Shown: positions 1 through 10,551 of the stretch, in pieces
Layout: every line of letters starts with the position of its first letter
Position numbering within the stretch: position 1 is the first letter of the stretch
NCBI RefSeq assembly: GCF_021134715.1
Contig: NC_060024.1
Span: forward strand, 8,556,001 to 8,620,000
Origin: Daphnia pulex
Taxonomy: Eukaryota; Arthropoda; Branchiopoda; Diplostraca; Daphniidae
Direction: 5' to 3'
DNA length: 64,000 bases
The notes under the pieces: generated by a model
Told to the model about the DNA's origin: nothing
What the model saw: the letters and a program-made list of their open reading frames with translations, nothing else
Database searches by the model: none
Translations under genes and position numbers: made by a program

Positions 1-708
1 GTAGGTACTGTATTTTTCTTTCAAATGTTATGCTCAACGTAATTATTATTAAATAACAACAACCTTGAAAAAAGACCTTGTGTGTATCTTTAATCCTTCT
101 TGCTTATGGGAGAGCGAAAGAATCTCGTTTCTCAATCAATCTGTTGATTTTTGGACGGCGGGACCGCACCCAGTCAGTCAACTTGAATATTGTATGGCTA
201 CTATTTAGGAAATTGAAGGTTGCGCACGTTATATCTTCGGTGTTTCAATTCGTAAATATTTTTACTTGAACGAAACAGCCAAAGGCTAGAAACTGAAACT
301 GAGTATTCACATCCCTCACTTCATTACACATTGGAGATTTTACAGCGTAACGACCGTGACCGGCGTGACGTACAAGTTTTAATTTGCCACAGTAATTAAT
401 CAACTCGGCAGACTTTAATTTGACATAAAATAATGGTCTCTTCCAAAGGTTATTATTATTATTGGTGATGTCCAAGACAGCACGCGAATAAGAGAACAAA
501 TTTAAGAGAACAATTTTTAATTGTGAATAAAAGCTCATCGTTTTCAAAAACAAAACAAAAAATGTAATTCCTTCAAAGCCAATTTCCAATACAATCCGAA
601 TACAATCTCACATTACCAAGAACAATAACAAACGATTGAAACGGTTGCTGGGCAACGTGATTTAAAAAGGAGTTTAATGCTGCATCAAGTGCTTTGTTCC
701 GGTATCAG

Positions 709-1920
709 TTAACCATAGAAGGGGAAAGCAGTTGGGTAAGTTGGGTAGTAACCAGAGTAAGGGAGGGCAGCATAGGGATAATAAGGGTAGGTCTTAAGAA
801 CGGGTGTGACTGGAATAACAGCCTGGTCAGGTTGACCGTTCTGGTTCAAATCGACACTCTTGTACTTGAGGTCATCGAGGAATTGCTGTTCAGGTGCGGG
901 GACAGCGATAACCTGACGCTTCTTGCGGGAGCTCTCAACAGCAGTGGGGGCAGTGAAAGGGGCCGCGAAGGGATAAGTGTAACCATAAGGGGCGTATGGG
1001 TAAGCAAGAGGGGTGACAACGTCGAAGCTCTTTTCCTTGAGCTCGAATTTGGTGGTATCAGCTGGGGTCTTGGCGGAAAGATCAGCCTCGGCAGTGATTG
1101 TCTTCAAGGTAGTCTTGGCAACCAAGGGAGCAGTAAAAGCGGGGTAGGGAAAAAAAGAAACCTGACGCTTCTTGCGGGAAACCTCAACTTGGGTGGCAAC
1201 TGGAGCAGCGAAAGGATAAGTGTAACCATAAGAGGCGTATGGGAAAGCAAGAGGGGTGACAACGTCGAAGCTCTTTTCCTTGAGGTCGAATTTGGTGGTA
1301 TCAGCTGGGGTCTTGGCGGAAGGATCAGCCTCGGCAGTGACGGTCTTCAAGGTAGTCTTGGCAACCAAGGGAGCGGGAGCAACGTAGTTGTAGTAAGGGG
1401 CGGTGTAGGGAAGAGCATAAGGCAGAGCAGAAGGGTAGAAAGGAACCTGGCGCTTAGTGCGGCTAGCAGCGGGTTCGGCAGCTTTCTTGGTTGCGGCCTC
1501 TTTGACGAGTTTAGCGTGTTCAATCTTGGCAGCAGCTACTTCGGGAGTATCTTCGGGAGCAACAGGCAAGTTGTTGGACACAACGCGGAAACCGTTAACG
1601 GCATCGGCGACGTAGTTGACACGAACTTCTCCTTTGGGTCCCAAGTAAGCGTATGAACCGACTTGGTTGCCGAAAATGTCACGGTAGTTGGAAGCAGCCT
1701 GTCCGGGGTAAGCATAGCCATAAGAGGCCTGTCCCAGCACATCTTGAGCGTGGAACTGGCTGGTGGCGGGATAGCCGTAGAAACCAGGGTAGTACTGGGC
1801 GGAGGCGCAAGCCAAGAAGATGCTAAGGATCTGCATCAATAAAAGGTTGGTATTTTTAAGTCGATCACTAGTTTTTGTTTGTGGGCTTGATGGGAGTTGG
1901 CTACTTACCAAGACTTTCAT
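709..1920 (-). CDS. Cuticle protein with RR-type chitin-binding domain (377 aa, two repeat modules)
   Basis: This is a secreted structural protein of the exoskeleton. It has two exons: exon 1 at 1909-1920 encodes MKVL, the intron is 1831-1908 (78 bp, GTAAGT...CAG), and exon 2 is 709-1830. Joining them gives a classic signal peptide, MKVLILSIFLACASA, before QYYPG. Residues about 42-97 match a Rebers-Riddiford (chitin_bind_4) domain, with GSYAYLGPKG, YVADAVNGFR and NNLPVAP. Next come an Ala/Lys linker, an RTKR site (residues 128-131), and two modules of about 80 residues with KSFDVVTPLA and YGYTYPFAAP, each followed by RKKRQV. The tail is Tyr/Pro-rich. The R-x-K-R motifs look like furin sites. 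A TATA box sits 61 bp upstream of the ATG, and an ATTAAA (673-678) lies just past the stop. The intron is in frame without a stop, so a naive ORF reads through it. Chitin binding follows from the family and was not shown here. Confidence 0.9.
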   Translation of the reverse strand: MKVLVSSQLPSSPQTKTSDRLKNTNLLLMQILSIFLACASAQYYPGFYGYPATSQFHAQDVLGQASYGYAYPGQAASNYRDIFGNQVGSYAYLGPKGEVRVNYVADAVNGFRVVSNNLPVAPEDTPEVAAAKIEHAKLVKEAATKKAAEPAASRTKRQVPFYPSALPYALPYTAPYYNYVAPAPLVAKTTLKTVTAEADPSAKTPADTTKFDLKEKSFDVVTPLAFPYASYGYTYPFAAPVATQVEVSRKKRQVSFFPYPAFTAPLVAKTTLKTITAEADLSAKTPADTTKFELKEKSFDVVTPLAYPYAPYGYTYPFAAPFTAPTAVESSRKKRQVIAVPAPEQQFLDDLKYKSVDLNQNGQPDQAVIPVTPVLKTYPYYPYAALPYSGYYPTYPTAFPFYG

Positions 1921-1980
1921 GTTGATGCTAGTATGAGACAAATGCTGCAGATCAAGTGACGAGTTTGTTTCTCAGTTGTG

Positions 1981-1988
1981 CTTTTATA
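1981..1988 (-). promoter_or_regulatory. TATA box of the first cuticle gene
   Basis: The minus strand reads TATAAAAG here, 61 bp upstream of the ATG at 1920. A TCACTTG initiator-like sequence lies about 30 bp further down. The same arrangement is kept in the two paralogous copies. Confidence 0.7.
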
Positions 1989-2561
1989 CTGTAATTTCAA
2001 GCAAAACTTAACCAGAGGCTATATAGATTACACCCTAAGTTAATACGAATGTTTCCGTGTGCATCATTCGTTTGCTTACACGGCCAACAAATACTTTCAC
2101 TGGCGAATCTAAGTGACCTTAAAGACTTCCAAGCGTTATACGTGGCAGTCATCTCTGTATAAACACATTGATCCATTTCTGGTTTTTTAAGATACCACAC
2201 CCAGTTGTGGTGTGCGTTTATTCACCAGTTTCGGATGGCGATTCGCAAAACAATTCCCCTTCCCCTCCCAAAAAAGGAAGAGAATTAATATGGAAGGGAT
2301 GGGATAAAAGTTGAGAATTCAAAGATTGTGTTATTCCTTATTTTTCATTTGTTTACATGTAATAGAAGTGAAAGTTCATAATTTATTCACTACGATTCTT
2401 TATTTTAATCTATTTATTTCAGGTCGAAATTCCTCTTTATTGTTTCATGAAAAATAGTAATTTTCTCGTTTAGACAGCTGTTGATCAGACGGTATTATTT
2501 TCACTGTCTGTCTGGACTCATCACATCGATTTTAATACTGTCATCAAATAGTATTAAGTTT

Positions 2562-2947
2562 TCAAGGCTCAGTGACAGGTTTTCCTTTGGCGACGAGAAC
2601 AACTTCTTGGACGGCGATTGTTGCATCTTCTTTTAGCCGGAAATGCTCAGCTTTGGTTAATTACTTCGATAGTATCTGATCCGGTATAGACGAAATCGCA
2701 TGAAGCTAGACCTAGTTTATCATGATGCTGAGCGTGATATTGGTTTGGAAAAGATGCTGGATAACCAACGTAGCCGGTAGTAGCTAAAACGGGCCCTATT
2801 GGTGATGCACTGACATAGGATAAGAATAAGCAAACGAAAGCAGCGTACCCACTAGTAATATTAATATATTATACTATTATTCTCATTATTTAAAACACCC
2901 TTTTCTTAATCGCACTTTCTATTCGCAGCACTTACCAGGATTTCCAT
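2562..2947 (-). pseudogene. Relic of a second small secreted (cuticle-like) gene, copy 1
   Basis: The minus strand has ATGGAAATCCTG (MEIL, 2936-2947) followed by a strong GTAAGTGC donor, the same micro-exon design as the neighbouring cuticle genes. An initiator-like TCAGT lies just upstream. Further down is a signal-peptide-like stretch, YAAFVCLFLSYVSA, then SPIGPVLATTGYVGYPASF and NQYHAQHHDKLG, which recalls the FHAQDVLGQAS motif of the cuticle proteins. A TGA follows after INQS, and a shifted frame continues with AEHFRLKEDATIAVQEVV up to a TGA at 2562-2564. The obvious acceptor does not restore the frame. I read it as a decayed gene, although an unusual splice form is possible. Confidence 0.4.
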
Positions 2948-4029
2948 GTTTGTTGTTTTACTGACACAGAAGTCGAACGTATAATCACGTATAATGTCAT
3001 GAGAATAATTTTCTGTCTAAATGCTGTCAAATCGCTAAATACTTGACCAAAGGCAATAGAATACTCATCGAAATTCTCTAAAAGCTCTATAATATTTTTT
3101 TCCTTTAAATGTTATGCTCAACGTAATTTTTTTAAATAACAACAACCTAAAAAAAAACACTGTGTGTATCTTTAATTCTTCTTGCTTATTTAATTAGAGA
3201 CCAAAAGCAACTCGTTTCTAAAACTGTTGATTTTTGGACGGCGGGACCGCACCCACAGTCAACTTGAATATTGTATAGCTACTATTTAGGAAATTGAGGT
3301 TGCGCACGTTATATCTTTATCGGTGTTTAATTCGTAAATATTTTTACTTGACGAAACAGCCAAAGGCTAGAAACTGCAACTGGGTATTATTCATCCCTCA
3401 CTTCATTACATATTCGAGATTTTACCGCGTAACGACCGTGACCGGCGTGACGTACAAGTTGTAATTAGCCACAGGCTTCATACTATATATAGAATCCCGT
3501 TTCTCGTTCTTTTGAAGGGCATTTATTTCTTTCAATTGGTTGCGTTTTTAGATGCTAACTTCTTGTTTAATTACTCAACTCGGCAGACTTTAATTTGGCA
3601 TCAAACAATGGTATCTTCCAATGGTAATAATTATTATTGATGATGTCCAGGACAACACGCGAATAAGAGAACAAATTTAAACGAAAAAATTTTAATTGTG
3701 ATTAAAAGCTCAGCTCGTTTTAAAAAAACAAAACAAAAATGTAATTCCTTCCAAGCCAATTTCCAATACAATCTCACATTACCAAGAACAATATCAAACG
3801 ATTGAAATGGTTGCTGAGCAACGTGATTTAAAAAGGAGTCAAATGCTGTATGTGCTTTGTTTCGGTATCAGTTAACCCAAGAAAGGGAAAGCAGTTGGGT
3901 AAGTTGGGTAGTAACCAGAGTAAGGGAGGGCAGCATAGGGATAATAAGGGTAGGTCTTAAGAACGGGTGTGACACGGGTGTGACTGGAACAACAGACTGG
4001 TCAGGTTGACCTTTCTGGTTCAAATCGAA

Positions 4030-4515
4030 TCAGAAACAAACCTGGCACTTAGTGGGGCTAGCAGCGGGTTCGGCAGCTCTCTTGGTTGCGGCCTCTTTGA
4101 CGGGTTTAGCGTGTTCAATCTTGGCAGCAGCTACTTCAGGGGTATCTTCGGGAGCCACAGGCAAGGTGGACACAACACGGAAACCGTTAACGGCATCGGC
4201 GACGTAGTTGACACGAACTAATCCTTCGGGTCCCATATCATATATGTTAGAACCGAATTGGTTGCCGAAAATGTCACGGTAGTTGGAAGCAGCCTGTCCG
4301 GGGTAAGCATAGCCATAAGAGGCCTGTCCCAGCACATCTTGAGCGTGGAACTGGCTGGTGGCGGGATAGCCGTAGAAACCAGGGTAGTACTGGGCGGAGG
4401 CGCAAGCCAAGAAGATGCTAAGGATCTGCATCAAACAAAAGGTTGGTTTTTTTTAAGTAAATCACTAGTTTTTGAACATTTTGAGAGCAATAGGGTAACT
4501 TACCAAGACTTTCAT
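4030..4515 (-). CDS. Truncated cuticle protein paralog (135 aa), possibly a pseudogene
   Basis: Exon 1 is 4504-4515 (MKVL), the intron is 4426-4503 (78 bp) and exon 2 is 4030-4425. The signal peptide and the RR domain are present, with variants (GNQFGSNIYDMGPEGL; one of the two Asn before LPVAP is lost). Where the intact paralogs read RTKRQV this copy reads PTKCQV, then CF and a stop. Beyond the stop, sequence matching the paralogs' C-terminus (DLNQKGQPDQ) continues at 3870-4029. The whole repeat-module region is missing, and an 11-bp tandem duplication (3963-3973 repeated at 3974-3984) adds a frameshift. A short secreted RR protein could still be made, because the TATA box, start and splice sites are intact. 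Confidence 0.6.
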
Positions 4516-4575
4516 GTTGATGCTAGTATGAGACAGATGCTGCAGACCAAATGACGAGTTTGTTTCTCGATCGCC

Positions 4576-4583
4576 CTTTTATA
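4576..4583 (-). promoter_or_regulatory. TATA box of the truncated cuticle copy
   Basis: TATAAAAG on the minus strand, 61 bp upstream of the ATG at 4515, as in the intact paralogs. The promoter therefore appears intact although the coding region is truncated. Confidence 0.65.
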
Positions 4584-5140
4584 CAGTAATATCAAGCAAA
4601 ACTTAACCAGAGGCTATATATATTACACCCTAAGTTAATACGAATGTTTGCGTGTGCATCATTAGTTGGCTTTCACTGGCGAATCAAAGTGACCTTAAAG
4701 ACTTCCAAGCGTTATACTACGTGGCAGTCATCTCTGTATAAACACATTGATCCATTTCTGATTTTTAAGATACCACACCCAGTTGTGGTGCGCGTTTATA
4801 CACCAGTTTCAGATGGCGATTTGCAAAACAATTCCCCTTCCCCTCCCAAAAAAGGAAGAGAATTAATATGGAAGGGATGGGACAAAAGTTGAGAATTCAA
4901 AGATTGTGTTATCCCTTTTTTTTCTTTTTTATATTTTTAATAGAAATTGAAAGTCTATTATTTATTCACTACGATTCTTTATTTTAATCTATTTATTTCA
5001 GGTCGAAATTCCTCTTTATTGTTTCATGAAAAATAGTAATTTTCTCGTTTAGACAGCTGTTGATCAGACGGTATTATTTTCACTGTCTGTCTGGATTCAT
5101 CACATCGATTTTAATATTGTCATCAAATAGTATTATGTTT

Positions 5141-5526
5141 TCAAGGCTCAGTGACAGGTTTTCCTTTGGCGACGAGAACAACTTCTTGGACGGCGATTGT
5201 TGCATCTTCCTTTAGCCGGAAATGCTCAGCTTTGGTTAATTACTTCGATAGTATCTGATCCGGTATAGACGAAATCGCATGAAGCTAGACCTAGTTTATC
5301 ATGATGCTGAGCGTGATATTGGTTAGGAAAAGATGCTGGATAACCAACGTAGCCGGTAGTAGCTAAAACGGGCCCTATTGGTGATGCACTGACATAGGAT
5401 AAGAATAAGCAAACGAAAGCAGCGTACCCACTAGTAATATTAATATATTATACTATTATTCTCATTATTTAAAACACCCTTTTCTTAATCGCACTTTCTA
5501 TTCGCAGCACTTACCAGGATTTCCAT
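5141..5526 (-). pseudogene. Relic of the second small secreted gene, copy 2
   Basis: This is a near-identical duplicate of the relic at 2562-2947: MEIL micro-exon, GTAAGTGC donor, YAAFVCLFLSYVSA hydrophobic stretch, an internal TGA and the shifted AEHFRLKEDA tail. Because both copies share the same lesions, the decay or the unusual structure predates the segmental duplication. Confidence 0.4.
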
Positions 5527-6464
5527 GTTTGTTGTTTTACTGACACAGAAGTCGAACGTATAATCACGTATAATGTCATTGTCATGAGAATAATTTTCTG
5601 TCTAAATGCTGTCAAATCGTTAAATAATACTTGACCAAAGGCAATAGAATACTCATCGAAATCCTCTAAAAGCTCTATAATATATTTGTCTTTCAAATAA
5701 TATGCTCAACGTAATTATTATTAAATAACAATCTTGAAAAAAAAAACACTGTGTGTATCTTTTATCCTTCTTGATTATCAGAGACCGAAAGCATCTTGTC
5801 TCTCAATCTGTTGATTTTTGGACGGCGGGACCGCACCCAGTCAGTCAACTTGAATATTGTATAGCAACTATTTAGGAAATTGAAGGTTGCGCACGTTATA
5901 TCTTTATCGGTGTTTAATTCGTAAATATTTTTACTTGAACGGAACAGCCAAAGGCTAGAAATTGCAACTGGGTATTATTCATCCCTCACTTCATTACATA
6001 TTCGAGATTTTACCGCGTAACGACCGTGACCGGCGTGACGTACAAGTTGTAATTAGCCACAGGCTTCATACTATATATAGAATCCCGTTTCTCGTTCTTT
6101 TGAAGGGCATTTACTTCGTCTTTCAATTGGTTGCGTTTTTAGATGCTAACTTCTTGTTTAATTACTCAACTCGGCAGACTTAAATTTAACATCAAATAAT
6201 GGTTTCTTCCAATGGTAATTATTATTATTGGTGATGTCCAAGACAGCACGTGAATAAGAGAACAAATTTAAGTGAAAAAATTTTAATTGTGAATAAAAGC
6301 TCTCTCGTTATTTTCATAAACAAAACAAAAAATGTAATTCCTTCCAAGCCAATTTCCAAATACAATCTCACATTACCAAGAACAATAACAAACGATTGAT
6401 ACGGTTGCAAAGCAACATGATTTAAAAAGGAGTCGAATGCTGCATCAAGTGCTTTGTTTCGGTA

Positions 6465-7436
6465 TTAGTAACCATAGAAAGGGAAAGCAGTTGGGTAAGT
6501 TGGGTAGTAACCAGAGTAAGGGAGGGCAGCATAGGGATAATAAGGGTAGGTCTTAAGAACGGGTGTGACTGGAACAACAGCCTGGTCAGGTTGACCGTTC
6601 TGGTTCAAATCGACACTCTTGTACTTGAGGTCATCGAGGAATTGCTGGTCAGGTGCGGGGACAGCGATAACCTGACGCTTCTTGCGCGAGCTCTCAACAG
6701 CAGTGGGGGCAGTGAAAGGGGCCGCGAAGGGATAAGTGTAACCATAAGAGGCGTATGGGAAAGCAAGAGGGGTGACAACGTCGAAGCTCTTTTCCTTGAG
6801 GTCGAATTTGGTGGTATCAGCTGGGGTCTTGGCGGAAGGATCAGCCTCGGCAGTGACGGTCTTCAAGGTAGTCTTGGCAACCAAGGAAGCGGGAGCAACG
6901 TAGTTGTAGTAAGGGGCGGTGTAGGGAAGAGCATAAGGCAGAGCAGAAGGGTAGAAAGGAACCTGGCGCTTAGTGCGGCTAGCAGCGGGTTCGGCAGCTT
7001 TCTTGGTTGCGGCCTCTTTGACGAGTTTAGCGTGTTCAATCTTGGCAGCAGCTACTTCGGGAGTATCTTCGGGAGCAACAGGCAAGTTGTTGGACACAAC
7101 GCGGAAACCGTTAACGGCATCGGCAACGTAGTTGACACGAACTTCTCCTTTGGGTCCCATGTAAGCGTAAGAACCGACTTGGTTGCCGAAAATGTCACGG
7201 TAGTTGGAAGCAGCCTGTCCGGGGTAAGCATAGCCATAAGAGGCCTGTCCCAGCACATCTTGAGCGTGGAACTGGCTGGTGGCGGGATAGCCGTAGAAAC
7301 CAGGGTAGTACTGGGCGGAGGCGCAAGCCAAGAAGATGCTAAGGATCTGCATCAACAAAAGGTTGGTATTTTTAAGTCAATCACTAGTTTTTGTTTGTGG
7401 GTTTGATGGGAGAAGGTTACTTACCAAGACTTTCAT
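6465..7436 (-). CDS. Cuticle protein with RR-type chitin-binding domain (297 aa, one repeat module)
   Basis: Exon 1 is 7425-7436 (MKVL), the intron is 7347-7424 (78 bp) and exon 2 is 6465-7346. The protein has the same signal peptide, RR domain and RTKR site as the 377-aa paralog, and almost the same Tyr/Pro-rich tail ending FPFYGY. It carries only one KSFDVVTPLA/YGYTYPFAAP module and one RKKRQV site. The 80-residue difference in length equals one module. It is likely a secreted exoskeletal protein. The coding sequence is intact and the promoter has a TATA box at the same spacing. Confidence 0.9.
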
Positions 7437-7496
7437 GTTGATGCTAGTATGAGACAAATGCTGCAGACCAAGTGACGAGTTTGTTTCTCGATCGCC

Positions 7497-7504
7497 CTTT
7501 TATA
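7497..7504 (-). promoter_or_regulatory. TATA box of the 297-aa cuticle gene
   Basis: TATAAAAG on the minus strand, 61 bp upstream of the ATG at 7436, the same distance as in both other copies. Confidence 0.7.
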
Positions 7505-7559
7505 CTGTAATATCAAGCAAAAGTTATCCAGAGGCTATAGACTACACCCAAAGTTGTGA

Positions 7560-8600
7560 AATTTCCTTATTTACATTCTTATTTTGATTCTGCAGCCAAT
7601 GTATACTTTTACTGAAGATTTGAAATAACCTTGAAAACTTGTGTGATGCGTGGCAATCATCGGTGTACAAACACATTGATCCCGTTTCTGGTTTGTCAAG
7701 GTAACCACACCCAACTGGTGTGTGCGTTTATTGACTAGTTAATTTTATGCCGGTTTTCTCCGGTTTCCTCAATTGGTTCCAACTTGGCAAGCTACAGTTT
7801 CAATAAAGATAATCTACGTGTTCTTCCCGGGGTTCTTCCGTGTTAATTTTTTTTTTTAAATTTATTTAAGGGAGGAAAACAAAATTACGCTTCGAACTAA
7901 TTTTAAGAACTTGGAGAACATTCAGCGATCAATTTATAAAAGTAAACGCGGATGATAAGTAAATTTCTTCTTAATTCTCAACATTTTGTAGGCTAGTTAT
8001 ACTGTATGTTCCACAATTTCATTGTTTTATTAGGTTCGGATTAAAAATGGCTAAAATAATTTTATAGAAATAGTTTGTTTGATCTGCGGCACGATGTAGG
8101 TACTGTATGACACCAAAACATATAATAAAACACAAACAAATAAGTATCTTCTTAAACATTGGTTCTCATTCACACATATCATGTAATCATATCGTATTAT
8201 ATTTGCATGATTGATTGGTAGGCTAAATTGGGAAAAGATCTACAATAAATAGTTAGTACTGCGATAGAAGCTCAAAGTAATTAGCACAGCTTAAAATTCC
8301 ATTCAGAAAAGAAATTGTATGAATCACTGCTGGTTATTTTGTTATGTAATGTAATGTAATGTACGTTATTTTATGGTTATGGGCATTACCAGATCCGTGT
8401 CATTTCAAATTCCCGAACATTGAGTAAAACTCGAATCGATTCGTCATATAGTGCGAAAAAATGTTATTCCATTCCAAACCAATTTCACAAAAAATTTATA
8501 ACATTTTAAAAAACTTCATTTTCAGAAAAATTGTAGCCTACAGACGAGATGTTGCGCATGTACTGTAAACTTGTTCATGTTGTCCAGCAAATCAAAACGT
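7560..8600. other. AT-rich spacer without a recognisable gene
   Basis: Only short chance ORFs are seen. A small TGTAA run (about 8345-8362) is present. The relic gene found in the other spacers is absent here. Confidence 0.6.
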
Positions 8601-8619
8601 GTCCAACCGTTTAATAGTA

Positions 8620-9347
8620 TTAGAATCCCTTGACCTGGGGATAGCTGGCATTCGGATAAGTGTAACCGTAAGGTGCGTAATAATAAGGGTAGGCAACGGG
8701 AGTGACAACGTCGAAGCTCTTTTCCTTGAGGTCGAATTTGGTGGTATCAGCTGGGGTCTTGGCGGAAGGATCAGCCTCGGCAGTGACGGTCTTCAAGGTT
8801 GGTTTCAAGGTTGGCAAACAACGGAACAGGGGCAACTCAAGGAGCGACGTGTTTAACAGCGGGAAGAGCACCGGTGTAGTATGCCGGGAGGCAGGGAGTG
8901 TAAGACAGAGCGGCGGGGTAGACGGGAACCTGGCGCTTGGTGCGGCTAGCGGAGGCCTCCTTTTGCCCGCCTTTCGCAAAGCGAAAAGCTTAACCTTTGC
9001 CTCAGTGACTTCGGGCGTTTCCTTAACGGGTTCGGTAGACTTGATAGCTCGACGGCGGGGGCAACAGGAACTTTTTCGGGCAAGTAAGTTGGACGCAACG
9101 CAGAATATCCCCTTCTGTCGGCGGTGTAGAAGACCATGACTTCCTTTCCTACCGGGTTGATATAGGCGTAGGAGCCAACTTGGTTACCGAAAACATCGCC
9201 GTAGTGAGAAGCAACCTGTCCGGGGTGGGAAAATCCGTAAGCGATCTGTTCGAGAACATCTTGAGCGTGGTATTGGCAAGTGAAACCAGGGCAATAATAG
9301 CCAAGGTATTATTGGGCAGTGGCGCAAACCAAGAAGATGCTAAGAAT
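8620..9347 (-). pseudogene. Cuticle protein pseudogene of the same family
   Basis: From an acceptor at 9348-9349 the minus strand encodes ILSIFLVCATAQ, then TAA (9309-9311) where the paralogs have Tyr, then a recognisable RR region (AQDVLEQIAYG, YGDVFGNQVGSYAYI). A frameshift follows near PVAPAVE, and the linker, a SRTKRQV equivalent and the KSFDVVTPVAYPY module appear in other frames. The last segment ends QVKGF and a stop. No MKVL micro-exon with a donor is visible upstream. With at least one nonsense codon and several frameshifts this is a dead copy. It is also the most diverged member, with an internal sequence unlike the others. Confidence 0.85.
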
Positions 9348-9449
9348 CTATGTACATTACAAAATAGTGTTCTTGAGTGAATCGCAATAACCTTGAAAAA
9401 AACTGGTTGAAATTGCTTGCTTCTCCATTTTAAGTTTAGTCTGTGCATT

Positions 9450-10500
9450 TCTCAAACCACACCCATGAAATAAGTTACTTTCTGAAGCAAGCGATTGTTA
9501 GTCTTTAAAATAAAGTAACAATACAACAAATTTTACGGAATCTTATAAATTATGGTTGATTGTATTATATCCTTATTTGGACATAATTCAATATGGAAGA
9601 GCCCATAATTATATCGCTCTGCAAATTTTCAACAGTGAAAGGTATGTTACAAATGTCCAAGATTTTTCTTTTTATAAAAACAATCCGACTCCAACTTGAA
9701 TTATTCCTTTTCTCTTCATTCTACACATATTGAGTTAGCAGAGCGACAACATGTGTGAATTTACCTCCAGGGGTTGTATGTTGTTCTGTTACGTTTCTGT
9801 AAAAGAATAATAGCGACTTTTTTTTATGAGGATCAAAAAATCGCGATAACCTTGACTACAAACTGGTTGACTGACTGACGTCAAACACCTTTGTCCATTG
9901 CCCTTTCCTTCAAACTAACAACCGCCACAAACACTAATGATAAGAACAAGACCCGTCTTTTTCACAGCCCACGGCGGCCCGCGTCATTTCACTCAATCTT
10001 GGTTGTTATTGTTATTGCGAGTTCATTGACATGTTGTACATTAACATTAACTGGAAAAACGGTTACAGAAATCGTGTTCACATTCGTTATTTTACCATCT
10101 CGTTCGGTTCCAAATGTATGTATCATTGTCTATTCTTTCGACAACTACTACATTTTTTGAGCCGGTTTGAGCCGAATAAAATAATGAACTCTAATATCGA
10201 TGCGATTTATGGAGTGCTTTAGAATTGTATATGGGGTTTATTCTTGATGTTAACATAATACTTCACCAAAACAGATTACCATAATTTTATGTGTTGCGGG
10301 AAAAAATATCGGAGAAATGCTAGAATTGCAACTGATCAGCATAAAGTCGGAGGTTTAAGTTGATAATTCAATGGAGTATTTGAGCTCACTATCAATCCAG
10401 ATCAAGTGCGTATTTAACCCAATAATCCGTTTCCCCTTTTACCCCAATTTATTTACTCCTTAACTATTTCAATAAAAACCTCAACCCAAAGCTACTGTTT
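9450..10500. other. Spacer without a recognisable gene
   Basis: AT-rich DNA between the cuticle array and mRpL12. The short ORFs have no domain or splice context that I can support. Confidence 0.5.
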
Positions 10501-10525
10501 TTTTTTTTTTTTTTTTTTTTTTATT
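10498..10525 (-). terminator. Polyadenylation signal and genomic A tract of mRpL12
   Basis: On the minus strand AATAAA (10520-10525) lies about 27 nt past the TAA and runs directly into about 25 A residues. Confidence 0.6.
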
Positions 10526-10551
10526 GGTTTCAACTACAAAACAAACTCAAA

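Larger units (their letters stand above)
20..7560. repeat. Tandem segmental duplication of the cuticle gene unit (three units)
   Basis: The same start sequence, with TATGCTCAACGTAAT and the conserved block CGTAACGACCGTGACCGGCG, recurs near 30, 3110 and 5700. The units are roughly 20-3100, 3100-5690 and 5690-7560. Each contains a minus-strand cuticle gene. Only the first two carry the small relic gene in the spacer. Intergenic identity is high over hundreds of bases, so the duplication is fairly recent. Confidence 0.85.

Noticed and set aside
694..1656. Long plus-strand ORF opposite the first cuticle gene
   Set aside because: It is the antisense shadow of a repetitive, stop-poor coding sequence and recurs opposite each paralog. 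It shows no domain of its own.
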